DNA from: Prevotellaceae bacterium UBA711
GTDB lineage: Bacteria > Bacteroidota > Bacteroidia > Bacteroidales > Bacteroidaceae
Length of the DNA: 6,490 nucleotides
Assembly (NCBI GenBank): GCA_002297545.1
Contig: DBLZ01000027.1
Coordinates: forward strand, 1-6,490
Direction of reading: 5' to 3'
This document shows positions 1-6,456 of the stretch, one piece after another. The notes beneath the pieces are model-generated. The model was not told the origin of the DNA, searched no databases, and was given only the letters and a program-made list of their open reading frames with translations. Each line of letters begins with the position of its first letter. Positions within the stretch are counted from its first letter, which is position 1. The translations under genes were made by a program, and so were the position numbers.

Positions 1-1
1 G

Positions 2-433
2 TTCTCGGGCACTACGGAAGTGACCGAGATAACGTATGCCATGGATGTGGTGCCAGCCGAGGAGACGGACAAGCTGCTGCTATTCCGTTTCTCCAAGTGG
101 GCGGGACTGGTGGATGCCGACGACATGTCCGGTGCACCGTTCTACATCAGCATTAGTAAGAACGGACAGTTGCCACCTCCTTCCTTTGATCCTGCCGTCA
201 ATACCAAGAAAGGCAAGTTGCAGAAGGCCGTTTTCTACAACGTTCCTGCACGCACTTTCGTCAAGGTGTTCGATGCCGAGAAGGTCTATACAGAGATGGA
301 AGTACCCATTGCACAGTTTGGCTACGAGGAGATCCTTTCCAATGTCCTATTCGACAAGATGCCGGAGACACGCGTTTCTTTCTTCCAGAGCACCGGCGGC
401 ATCAAGGAGATCGAAGCCGATATAAAGAAATAG
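2..433 (+). CDS. DUF4831 family protein, C-terminal part (5' end outside window)
   Basis: The reading frame is open to the left edge, so only the last 143 residues are seen; the GTG at 20 is internal and not the real start. The segment resembles the C-terminal half of the Bacteroidota DUF4831 family. The best landmark is the stretch around window residues 28-50, with FRFSKWAGLV followed by DADDMSGAPFYI, which matches the family's usual 'LRFS...G.V..DD..GAP.Y' pattern. It is followed by a 'VFYNVPARTFVKVFD' segment and a mixed beta-strand tail ending in lysines. Members of this family are usually about 350 residues and carry an N-terminal signal peptide, which cannot be checked here. No biochemical role is known to me. 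The gene ends with TAG and is followed 15 bp later by an intrinsic terminator, so it is the last gene of its transcript and is separated from pgeF. Family call from memory of sequence pattern. Confidence 0.8.
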   Translation, partial: FSGTTEVTEITYAMDVVPAEETDKLLLFRFSKWAGLVDADDMSGAPFYISISKNGQLPPPSFDPAVNTKKGKLQKAVFYNVPARTFVKVFDAEKVYTEMEVPIAQFGYEEILSNVLFDKMPETRVSFFQSTGGIKEIEADIKK

Positions 434-448
434 CTCACACACCAGAAT

Positions 449-490
449 AGGAGAGGCGAGGAAACAGCATCCCGGGCCTCTCCTTTTTTA
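449..490 (+). terminator. Rho-independent terminator after the DUF4831 gene
   Basis: A perfect 9-bp inverted repeat, AGGAGAGGC (449-457) and GCCTCTCCT (476-484), encloses an 18-nt loop and runs straight into six T residues (484-489). It starts 15 bp after the TAG stop of the DUF4831 gene. The loop is longer than usual, but the GC-rich stem plus T-tract is the classic intrinsic terminator form on the plus strand. It implies that the downstream pgeF needs its own promoter or depends on readthrough. Confidence 0.85.
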
Positions 491-504
491 TCTCAAACCG
501 GTCA

Positions 505-538
505 TTGGCTTTTCAAAGTCTTTTTGACTTTATATTAC
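505..538 (+). promoter_or_regulatory. Possible weak promoter for pgeF
   Basis: The 61 bp between the terminator T-tract and the pgeF ATG are AT-rich and must hold any independent pgeF promoter. The best candidate is TATATTAC (531-538), a partial match to the Bacteroides -7 element TAnnTTTG, with a TTGG at 505-508 in the -33 position. The spacing of 22 bp is slightly longer than the usual 19-21, and both elements are degenerate. The call rests mainly on the need for a promoter after a terminator. Confidence 0.25.
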
Positions 539-551
539 TCTTTCACACAAG

Positions 552-1211
552 ATGCTTACATATTCCACTCCCGATTGGCTGCTGGCCGCTTCCACCGGCA
601 AAGGCGAGGAACTGGACGAGGCCCGCGCATACGGCCACGGCATTCCATTGTCCCTGCCCAGACAGACACATTCCGACCACGTTCTTCACGTTACATCTCC
701 CGGCCGTCCCGAGGATACCGATGCCGTGTTCACCGATATGCCCGGCCTCTGCCTGGCAGTGAAGACGGCCGACTGCATCCCCGTATTGCTCTACGATAAC
801 CGCCTGCGTAGCGTGGCTGCCATACATGCCGGCTGGAAAGGCACGGTGCAGTACATCGTGCGGAAGACCATAGAGGCCATGGGGTCGGACGGCGGTGACC
901 TTTCCGCCATAATAGGACCGGGCATCTCGCAGGCTTCTTTTGAGGTGGGCGATGAGGTGTATGAACGTTTCCGCGCGTCAGGCTTCCCTATGGAACGCAT
1001 AGCACGCCGTTGGGAACCAACGCCGGAGAAGCCTGAGCCGCGTTGGCATATAGACCTGTGGGACGCCAACAGGTGGATATTGGAACAGAGTGGTGTCCGC
1101 GACATCCATGTGGCGGGCGTGGATACCATGACCTCGCCTTTATACTATTCCGCACGGCGCGAGACCATCAACACCGGGCGCAACTACAATTGGATAAGTA
1201 TACGTATGTAA
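552..1211 (+). CDS. pgeF: Peptidoglycan editing factor PgeF (YfiH / laccase-domain family), short N-terminus
   Basis: A 219-residue protein of the YfiH/DUF152 'multicopper polyphenol oxidase' family, now known as PgeF. PgeF is a cytosolic amidase that removes wrongly incorporated residues (such as L-Ser in place of L-Ala) from peptidoglycan precursors; older laccase or purine-nucleoside activities are also reported for the family. The zinc-site residues are all present: H40 in RQTHSDH, C75 in KTADCIPVLLYD and H92 in IHAGWKGTV. Further family blocks are IIGPGISQASFEVGDEV, HIDLWDANR and, at the C-terminus, YYSARRE...NTGRNY. The start is well fixed: an in-frame TGA lies at 525-527 and 552 is the only ATG before the conserved core. 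This leaves about 30 residues fewer before the first zinc histidine than in typical members, and the usual 'TTRxGGVS...N...GDD' N-terminal segment is reduced to ASTGKGEELDEARAYG. There is no Shine-Dalgarno sequence, which is normal in Bacteroidota. It converges with the DUF4421 gene downstream. Confidence 0.92.
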   Translation: MLTYSTPDWLLAASTGKGEELDEARAYGHGIPLSLPRQTHSDHVLHVTSPGRPEDTDAVFTDMPGLCLAVKTADCIPVLLYDNRLRSVAAIHAGWKGTVQYIVRKTIEAMGSDGGDLSAIIGPGISQASFEVGDEVYERFRASGFPMERIARRWEPTPEKPEPRWHIDLWDANRWILEQSGVRDIHVAGVDTMTSPLYYSARRETINTGRNYNWISIRM

Positions 1212-1451
1212 GGTTCTGGGCGGTCCGATGCTCGTAAAAGGGATGCAAAATGGTAAAGGTCAATCCCAAATCATCGAGCAAGACAATGGCACCATCCCAA
1301 ACAGGAGATGCACGGTCCATGTGCACGGCAATAATAAGCGGTGTGTTGCGCAGGAGGTTGGGCGTGATGTATTGTGTCCGGAAGCCAGTGATGCCATGCA
1401 AACGTGTGGTGTAACACAGTACCTGCTATCTGTGGTCTTATAAGGGCTTTA
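1212..1451. other. Convergent intergenic region, no confident feature
   Basis: These 240 bp lie between the pgeF stop and the stop of the convergent DUF4421 gene. I looked for a bidirectional terminator and saw no compact GC-rich stem followed by a T-tract on either strand. A minus-strand open frame crosses most of the region (TTG start at 1401, stop at 1168, 77 codons) and overlaps the antisense of the pgeF 3' end by 44 bp. It has protein-like composition (for example LLRNTPLIIAVHMDRASP) but no recognised domain, no ATG start and no ribosome binding site. I treat it as unproven. Confidence 0.5.
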
Positions 1452-2570
1452 TTAAAACCTCCAGCCATAGAACAGGCGTGCCCGCCATTTGGTGGTGTGT
1501 ACGCACAAACGATCGTGTTCACCCAGGGCACTGAAGTTGAAGATGAGCGAGGCTCCCATGAAGTTTTGTCTGTAGTTCTTGACCAAGGCCATGCGTCCTG
1601 TGACGATGACATCGGGGACGTGCATCTGTTCCGTGCGCCAGCGTTGACCGTTCCACACACGGTTCTGATTCCACACTACCAGGGTGGGCAAGGCAGAAAG
1701 GTGCAGTAGCCAACGTCGTTTCATTGCAAAGTTGTAGCCGTAGCCTGCACCGATGGCTATGTTGAGGCTGTTCAGCTTAGAGACGGGTATACCGTCATCC
1801 GGGGCACCGTCCGACTCCAGTCTCTGCCACATCAGCGAGAAGCCAATTAGCCATGAACCCGCGCTGCGTCGTTGGATATAGGACTGTGAGAATGCGGCCG
1901 GAAATGAGAAACGTCTGTGGTTGAAGGCCAGATAGGCATTGACGTTGGCAGTCTTGCTTCTGACTGTCCCGGCCGGTATGTCCACCTGTTCCTGCCCCTC
2001 ACGCTGTATCTCTCCGCCTGCACTCTGTTGGTTGTGGTAGATGAGGTCTATGCCCCACAGGTTGCTGTAGGAGTTGAGATTGAACTCGTAGTCTTTGTAT
2101 TGCCCTGCCCATGACGCAGGATTGACGGAAACTCCCACGGACAGTCCTGCATAGCCCACGGAGAGGTTTAGCGTGCCCTTGACATCGGTATTCAGTATGG
2201 CCTCGTATTCCTTGCCCTGTGCCTTGCCTGTCATGTAGAAGGTGGCTCCGGAGATGTTGCCGCGTGTTTTGATCACCCACTTGGTCTGCGGGCGTACGAC
2301 GTACGTGGTGTCCGTGTTGATGCGACGGTAACGCATTGTCAGCAGGCTGTCTGCCTTCCATAGAAGAGACAGGAACTTGGGGCGTTTACGGGTAGGTGAG
2401 GGATGGAGGACTGGTGTGGCTTGTGTCGAACTCACGGTGGTACCAAGGGAGCTTGACGTGCCAAGAGTGTCGACTTGTGCGCCGACCCGGTGGCACGGGT
2501 AGCAACAAAACAGCAGAAGCATCAGCAGTCCTGTAGGAAGTATCGGTGCAGTACGCCTGAATGGTTTCAT
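1452..2570 (-). CDS. DUF4421 family protein, predicted exported outer-membrane barrel-like protein
   Basis: A 372-residue protein from the start chosen here, whose body matches the Bacteroidota DUF4421 family. Typical family blocks are NLSVGYAGLSVGVSVNP, KDYEFNLNSYSNLWGIDL and SFPAAFSQSYIQRRSAGSW. The frame is open to an ATG at 2648, but I chose the ATG at 2570. It directly precedes a good signal peptide: MKPFRR, then a hydrophobic core at about residues 13-24, then a likely cleavage after VGA (residues 29-31). Cysteines 22, 23 and 26 do not form a good lipobox, so signal peptidase I is more likely. Alternating polar/hydrophobic strands through the second half and the final residue Phe (...LFYGWRF) suggest insertion in the outer membrane as a beta-barrel; this is inference, and the function of DUF4421 is unknown. 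It lies 144 bp downstream of the nucleotidyltransferase on the same strand and is convergent with pgeF. No terminator was found after it. Confidence 0.85.
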   Translation of the reverse strand: MKPFRRTAPILPTGLLMLLLFCCYPCHRVGAQVDTLGTSSSLGTTVSSTQATPVLHPSPTRKRPKFLSLLWKADSLLTMRYRRINTDTTYVVRPQTKWVIKTRGNISGATFYMTGKAQGKEYEAILNTDVKGTLNLSVGYAGLSVGVSVNPASWAGQYKDYEFNLNSYSNLWGIDLIYHNQQSAGGEIQREGQEQVDIPAGTVRSKTANVNAYLAFNHRRFSFPAAFSQSYIQRRSAGSWLIGFSLMWQRLESDGAPDDGIPVSKLNSLNIAIGAGYGYNFAMKRRWLLHLSALPTLVVWNQNRVWNGQRWRTEQMHVPDVIVTGRMALVKNYRQNFMGASLIFNFSALGEHDRLCVHTTKWRARLFYGWRF

Positions 2571-2714
2571 GGTCTGCGTGTTTGGGTGCTCAAAAAAATG
2601 AAATGGCATGCTCTGTCTGCCATGTTGCCATGTAGGGGAGCACACCATTCCATCTCTAATAGGTCTATGTCATTCCGGAGCAGGGCATTGCGCATGAGCC
2701 CGGGAATGTCTGTT

Positions 2715-3629
2715 TCAGAACATCTTGTCGGGGTACTGGCCTGCCTCATGCAGCGCAGCCAGTTTGGCCACTGTCTCGGGGCGATCCTCCGGATAGGTTA
2801 CGCCAAACCACTTTGAAGTGGTGTCCAGAACCTCGCAGGTGGCCTTGCCCTGCTTGATGAGGGTGTCCACCATCAGCGGGATGAAGAACTCGCTCTTCAG
2901 GTTGGCCTGGTTCTTGGGGTCTGAGAGGAACACCTTGAAGTAGTCCTCGCTGTACTTGAAGTAGTCCGGTGTGAAGCCCCAGAAATTCATGCTGGTGGGG
3001 GCGTTGTCGGGTATGGCATGCCACTTGCCGTCCTCGTCGAGATACTCTACCACGCCGTTGTGACGCTCTATCTTGGTACGCTCCACAACGTCGGTCAGCA
3101 GGTGGGTCTCGGGGTCCATCTGGCATATACCACGGCTCACCGTGCCGCTGTCGGACAGGGTGTTGTCCACGCGGAAGCCTACCATCGCATACTTGCCTGT
3201 GCTGCCCTCGGGCAGTGAGGTGAGGAACTTGGCCATTACCTGGAAAGCATCGCGGTCGTAGAAGTCATCGCAGTTGAGCACGGCGAAAGGCTCCTTGATT
3301 ACGTCCTTACCCATCATCACGGCATGGTTGGTGCCCCAGGGCTTCTGACGGCCTTCGGGAACGGTGAAGCCTTCGGGCAGTGCGTCCAGTGCCTGGAAGC
3401 ACAGTTCGCAGGGCACGTGACCCTCGTATTTGGCCAGTATCTGGGTGCGGAACTGCTCCTCGAAGTCGCGGCGTATTACCCAGACGATTTTGCCGAAGCC
3501 GGCCTTGATGGCATCGTAGATGCTGTAGTCCATGATGCTCTGTCCCTGAGGGCCGAGGGTGTCCAACTGCTTCAAGCCACCGTAACGGCTACCCATGCCG
3601 GCAGCCAAAAGGAATAGTGTAGGTTTCAT
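2715..3629 (-). CDS. NTP-transferase-family sugar nucleotidyltransferase
   Basis: A 304-residue cytosolic enzyme with a nucleotidyltransferase (GT-A-like Rossmann) fold. It should transfer a nucleoside monophosphate from an NTP to a sugar-1-phosphate, giving an NDP-sugar; the sugar cannot be told from sequence. The signature LAAGMGSRYGGLKQ (residues 8-21) supplies the phosphate-binding loop, with R15 and K20 as the expected catalytic residues. PWGTNHAVMMG (97-107) is the base/sugar-binding segment. NCDDFYDRDAF (119-129) holds the metal-binding aspartate pair D121-D122, and VVERTKIE (181-188) and WFGVTYPEDR (274-283) complete the active site. The frame extends upstream to 3785, but the ATG at 3629 is the start: the family begins MKPTLFLLAAG, and the promoter at 3674-3681 lies inside the longer version. 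Length and pattern match a conserved Bacteroides group annotated only as 'nucleotidyltransferase'. Related enzymes such as MurU act with a sugar kinase in cell-wall recycling, but no kinase gene is visible here. Confidence 0.9.
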   Translation of the reverse strand: MKPTLFLLAAGMGSRYGGLKQLDTLGPQGQSIMDYSIYDAIKAGFGKIVWVIRRDFEEQFRTQILAKYEGHVPCELCFQALDALPEGFTVPEGRQKPWGTNHAVMMGKDVIKEPFAVLNCDDFYDRDAFQVMAKFLTSLPEGSTGKYAMVGFRVDNTLSDSGTVSRGICQMDPETHLLTDVVERTKIERHNGVVEYLDEDGKWHAIPDNAPTSMNFWGFTPDYFKYSEDYFKVFLSDPKNQANLKSEFFIPLMVDTLIKQGKATCEVLDTTSKWFGVTYPEDRPETVAKLAALHEAGQYPDKMF

Positions 3630-3673
3630 TGTGTAATAGTGTTTAATTAGATTAAGTTGTTTACTCTTCGCTA

Positions 3674-3681
3674 CAAATATA
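3674..3681 (-). promoter_or_regulatory. Bacteroides-type -7 promoter element upstream of the nucleotidyltransferase gene
   Basis: On the minus strand these bases read TATATTTG, a full match to the Bacteroidota sigma-ABfr -7 consensus TAnnTTTG. It sits 44 bp upstream of the ATG at 3629, which would give a 5' leader of about 35-40 nt, and that leader is AT-rich as expected. I see no good TTTG at the -33 position (around 3700-3705), so strength is uncertain. The leader holds a small AT-only dyad, TTAAT-TAG-ATTAA on the plus strand at 3643-3655, which might be an operator or only AT-rich sequence. Confidence 0.6.
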
Positions 3682-3808
3682 CGAAGAAAATGCATACGTT
3701 GTTCCGTAAAGGGGGAGAAAAAGCATCGCTTGCCCCCAAACAATCCACGGGAAGGCGTGTTTGCGCCCATGGGGCGGGGGCACATGCACCGTGGCGCGTC
3801 TGAAATAT

Positions 3809-3884
3809 AAACCCGAATATACGCACGAGAAAACCCGAATATACAGGCGCATATTCCGGTTCTTTCGTCTGCATATTCGGGTTT
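3809..3884. repeat. Four-copy 22-bp-period repeat forming a large imperfect palindrome
   Basis: Two direct copies of AAACCCGAATATAC lie at 3809-3822 and 3831-3844 (period 22). Two inverted copies follow at 3849-3862 (reading GAACCGGAATATGC on the minus strand) and 3871-3884 (AAACCCGAATATGC), again 22 bp apart. Copies 1/4 and 2/3 share one dyad centre at 3846.5, so the whole 76 bp can fold as one hairpin: of 38 opposed positions I count 29 Watson-Crick pairs, 2 G-T and 7 mismatches. Alternatively copy 2 pairs with copy 4 through a perfect 16-bp stem (3827-3842 with 3873-3888). It is noncoding and lies between the tamL stop and the nucleotidyltransferase promoter. It might be a REP/BIME-like element, a transcript-end stabiliser, a bidirectional terminator (TTTTCTCT follows the outer arm on plus, TTTATATTT on minus) or a protein-binding site. 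Confidence 0.85.
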
Positions 3885-3954
3885 TCTCTGCCACGTTCCG
3901 GCGGGGCTACGGCTCCAGGAGGATGGCGTGGCTTAGGACGGATCGCCTGGCAGT

Positions 3955-3975
3955 GCGCACCGTGACACGGTGTGC
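3955..3975 (-). other. Stem-loop just downstream of tamL
   Basis: GCGCACCG (3955-3962) and CGGTGTGC (3968-3975) pair with one internal mismatch around a 5-nt loop, beginning about 20 nt after the tamL stop codon. There is no T-tract in the tamL direction, so it is not a standard intrinsic terminator. It might protect the 3' end of the tamL message or assist termination together with the repeat hairpin further on. The remaining intergenic bases (3719-3808 and 3889-3954) are GC-rich and show only small hairpins such as CGCCC-ATG-GGGCG at 3764-3776. Confidence 0.4.
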
Positions 3976-3996
3976 CTGTGTTGTGGTCGTCAGTCC

Positions 3997-6456
3997 TTAG
4001 AACGGGTAGCCAACACCGAAGTGGTAGCCCAGGGACTTGCCGAAGGAGGGCATGTTGTAGTATCCGTCCTTGCCGGTGTCGTAGGGGGCATGTATGCCTA
4101 TGCCCAGGTCGAAGCGGATGACGAGGAACTCCAAGTCGTAACGCAGTCCCACGCCGGTGCCCAAGGCCAGCTCGCGGCCCAGGTTCTTCCATTGGAATAC
4201 TCCGCCCGGGCGTCCGGGGTCTTCCTTGGTGAGCCACACGTTGCCAGCGTCCAGGAAGACGGCGCCGTAGAGTTGGCTGACGATGGGGAAACGGTACTCG
4301 GCGTTGCACTCGAAGCGTAGGTTGCCCACCTGGTCCAGGTATGAGTAGTAGCTGTTGGCCGGATGGTAGCTGCCGGGACCTATGCCACGGACGCCGAAGG
4401 CACGGATGCTGTTGGCGCCACCGGCGGCAAACAGGTCGGCATAGGGCGCCATCTTGCCTCCATAGTTCAGAATGTAGCCCAGGTAGCCGTGCAGTACCAT
4501 CTGGCTACGGCGCGTCAGTCGCAGCATGTGAGAGTATTCGGCCGTGTACTTCTGGAACTGTATGGCCTGCTTGGTGAAGAGGGACAGGCGGCCCTGTTGT
4601 TTCTGTACCTTGGGTGTGGTCCATGTGAAGCCGTATTCCATGCTGGGAACCAGCTTGTCGCGGAGGCTCTCGTACAGGGCCGGGTTTTCTGTCATCAGGC
4701 TGTCGAAGCGCTGTGTGGTACGGAGCAGAGTGTTGTATTCCACGTGCACGGGTGTGAACTCGTGCAGTATGTTGCTGCCCTTCTGGAATGTCCACTTGAT
4801 GCGTGCGCCCGTACTGGCACTGCCGTAGTAGCCGGCACGGTTGGTCCACTTCACATCCAGCTTGAACAGGGTGGTTGCCTGCGTCCGCCGGTCCAGCTTG
4901 CGCCACAGGTTGCCGAAGAAGATGAAGCGCGGGTAGGTGAGATTGAGGTTGCCGCCCAGTTCCCACGAGTTGATGCCGGTGTTGTCGCCCTTCATGTTGG
5001 CTCCTGTCTGCCATTCGTATGAACCGTTTACGCCCAGGGTCAGTGTTTCTGCGCCACGGAAAGCGTTGCGCTTGTTGATGGAGTAGGCCAGGCCGGGGCC
5101 CAGGAGACCGTTGGTCTTGTTGGTGATCTTGGCCTCGAATTCGCTGTCGTATGGCTTGTCCAGCATGCACTGAATGTCCAGGTCCAGTGTGTCGCACGTG
5201 ATGGTTGCATTGTAGTGACCGTGGAGCAGGGCTGTGTCGCGCGGGACATAGTTGACTTGTACGGAGGAGAAAATGCCCATGGCGGAGAGCTGACTTTGTG
5301 TGATGTTGTGCAGCTCCTGGTTGTAGAGGTCTCCTCGCTTCAGGTGCAGGTAGCGGTAGAAGGCGGCGGCGCGCAGGGAGGGTTTGCGCTTCTTGCCTCC
5401 ACTCCATCGGAGGGAGAAGTTCCTGATGGTGAACGAGTCTGTGAGTTCGCGTGTGTTGTATTTCAGTATGGTGACACGTGTCCGGCCCACGTGGAAAGGC
5501 TGTGTGGCGGCGCGGGTCATGGTGGGAGAGGGAACTACCTGTAGTTGCACATGGTCGGGTGTCTCCAGTGTGTCGGCACGATAGGTGATATGGTCGTCGC
5601 GGAAGTAGTAGTGGCCGTGGTTGCGCAGTATGGATGCTATGCGCTCGCGCTCGCCCGACAGATCCGCCACGCTGAAGGGGGCATGGCTGTGGAGCAGTGC
5701 TCCGCTCATGTTCTGACGTATGAGCGTATCCACGCCGAGCGGGAAGCCACGGTACTCTATGCCGCCGAGATGAAACAGCGTTCCGGGCAGGACCTGATAG
5801 GAAACCTTCTTCTTGCGCGGGTTCTTCATGTCGTCTATGCGGTACTGCACGTCGCCACGGAAGTAGCCGTAGTTGCGCAGGACGTTGCGTGCCACCTGGG
5901 TACGCACCTTGGGATTGACGGTGCTGATATACTTGGGTGTGGAGCCCAGCGTGTTCATCATCCAGCGTCCGAAGCCCTTCCTGCTTTGTCCGTATCTGTT
6001 CCATACCCACAGGCCCAGGGTGAACGGGTGGGTCCATGTGCTGGAACCCATCAGTGAACCGTTCGGGGCAAAGGACAGAGCGCCTGTCACCTCGTTGCGG
6101 GTGGTGGCTGCCGCCTCGTCGTCGATCATCTGCTGTCGGCGTATGCTGTCCTTTTCTTCTCGGGTTAGCTCGTCCTGTAACGGTGAGTCCTCTGTCATGG
6201 TTACATTGCCGTTCAGAACGTCCTCCACGGCCTTGTAGGCACCGCCTATGGCAGTGATCACTCCGGTACTGTCGGCCTGTTTCTTATGTTTCTCGCCCCA
6301 GCGGTGGCCATAGGCCATTTCCTTGATGCCGGCATACAGGTATTCGTCCTCCGGTATGTTCCTGGTCTGATAACAGCTGCTCAGAGTCAGTGCGGCGGCC
6401 ACCAGCAGGAGGGCCGGGCGTACCTTATTATTATATATATACGTATGGTGTTTCAT
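3997..6456 (-). CDS. tamL: TamL-like outer-membrane lipoprotein (BamA/TamA, Omp85 family)
   Basis: An 819-residue Omp85-family protein, matching TamL, the lipoprotein TamA counterpart of Bacteroidota. With TamB it is thought to serve outer-membrane protein or lipid transport and assembly. The N-terminus has a hydrophobic segment and lipobox LSSC with C28 as the lipidated residue, followed by the family's TRNIPEDEYLYAG motif. A polar, partly helical linker (about 50-130) leads to the conserved FGLWVWNRY-like and ISTVNPKVR segments. Three POTRA-like domains follow at about 170-225 (with NYGYFRGD, GYF at 197-199), 228-312 and 320-432. The C-terminal 16-strand barrel spans about 440-819. It contains SIRAFGVRGIGPG at 683-695, the equivalent of the BamA loop-6 'VRGF' motif, and ends in FGVGYPF with the terminal Phe expected for barrel recognition. 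The start at 6456 fits the signal peptide, although the frame stays open to the window edge. Codons 5-11 are almost pure A/T, which should keep the start region unfolded. tamB is not in the window. Confidence 0.92.
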   Translation of the reverse strand: MKHHTYIYNNKVRPALLLVAAALTLSSCYQTRNIPEDEYLYAGIKEMAYGHRWGEKHKKQADSTGVITAIGGAYKAVEDVLNGNVTMTEDSPLQDELTREEKDSIRRQQMIDDEAAATTRNEVTGALSFAPNGSLMGSSTWTHPFTLGLWVWNRYGQSRKGFGRWMMNTLGSTPKYISTVNPKVRTQVARNVLRNYGYFRGDVQYRIDDMKNPRKKKVSYQVLPGTLFHLGGIEYRGFPLGVDTLIRQNMSGALLHSHAPFSVADLSGERERIASILRNHGHYYFRDDHITYRADTLETPDHVQLQVVPSPTMTRAATQPFHVGRTRVTILKYNTRELTDSFTIRNFSLRWSGGKKRKPSLRAAAFYRYLHLKRGDLYNQELHNITQSQLSAMGIFSSVQVNYVPRDTALLHGHYNATITCDTLDLDIQCMLDKPYDSEFEAKITNKTNGLLGPGLAYSINKRNAFRGAETLTLGVNGSYEWQTGANMKGDNTGINSWELGGNLNLTYPRFIFFGNLWRKLDRRTQATTLFKLDVKWTNRAGYYGSASTGARIKWTFQKGSNILHEFTPVHVEYNTLLRTTQRFDSLMTENPALYESLRDKLVPSMEYGFTWTTPKVQKQQGRLSLFTKQAIQFQKYTAEYSHMLRLTRRSQMVLHGYLGYILNYGGKMAPYADLFAAGGANSIRAFGVRGIGPGSYHPANSYYSYLDQVGNLRFECNAEYRFPIVSQLYGAVFLDAGNVWLTKEDPGRPGGVFQWKNLGRELALGTGVGLRYDLEFLVIRFDLGIGIHAPYDTGKDGYYNMPSFGKSLGYHFGVGYPF

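Noticed and set aside
1247..1300. GGGATG...CATCCC inverted repeat after pgeF as a terminator
   Set aside because: Only a 6-bp arm with a loop of about 40 nt and no following T-tract.
2581..2600. Minus-strand TTTTTTTG just before the DUF4421 start as a -7 promoter element
   Set aside because: It lacks the leading TA of TAnnTTTG and would leave a leader of only about 15 nt.
3731..3782. TGCCCCC/GGGGGCA inverted repeat as a terminator or riboswitch
   Set aside because: Only 7 bp with a 38-nt loop, no T-tract and no recognisable riboswitch core.
3809..3884. CRISPR array
   Set aside because: Repeats are in both orientations, the core is only about 14 bp and the intervening 5-8 bp are too short for spacers. 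No cas genes are present.
3661..3894. Minus-strand frames crossing the intergenic palindrome (translations such as YIRVFSCVYSGLYF)
   Set aside because: The apparent peptide repeats come only from translating the 22-bp DNA repeats. The frames run through the promoter region and show no family resemblance.
4363..5022. A 219-codon plus-strand open frame antisense to tamL (and a similar one at 5545-6057)
   Set aside because: Antisense shadow of tamL; Val/Ala/Gln/Gly-rich translation without recognisable motifs, promoter or ribosome binding site.
4505..6037. A 510-codon open frame on the minus strand inside tamL in a different frame
   Set aside because: It lies wholly within tamL, and its translation is rich in Pro, Arg, His and Gln with no domain pattern, as expected for a frame-shifted reading of a GC-rich gene. 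The tamL frame gives coherent signal, POTRA and barrel motifs.
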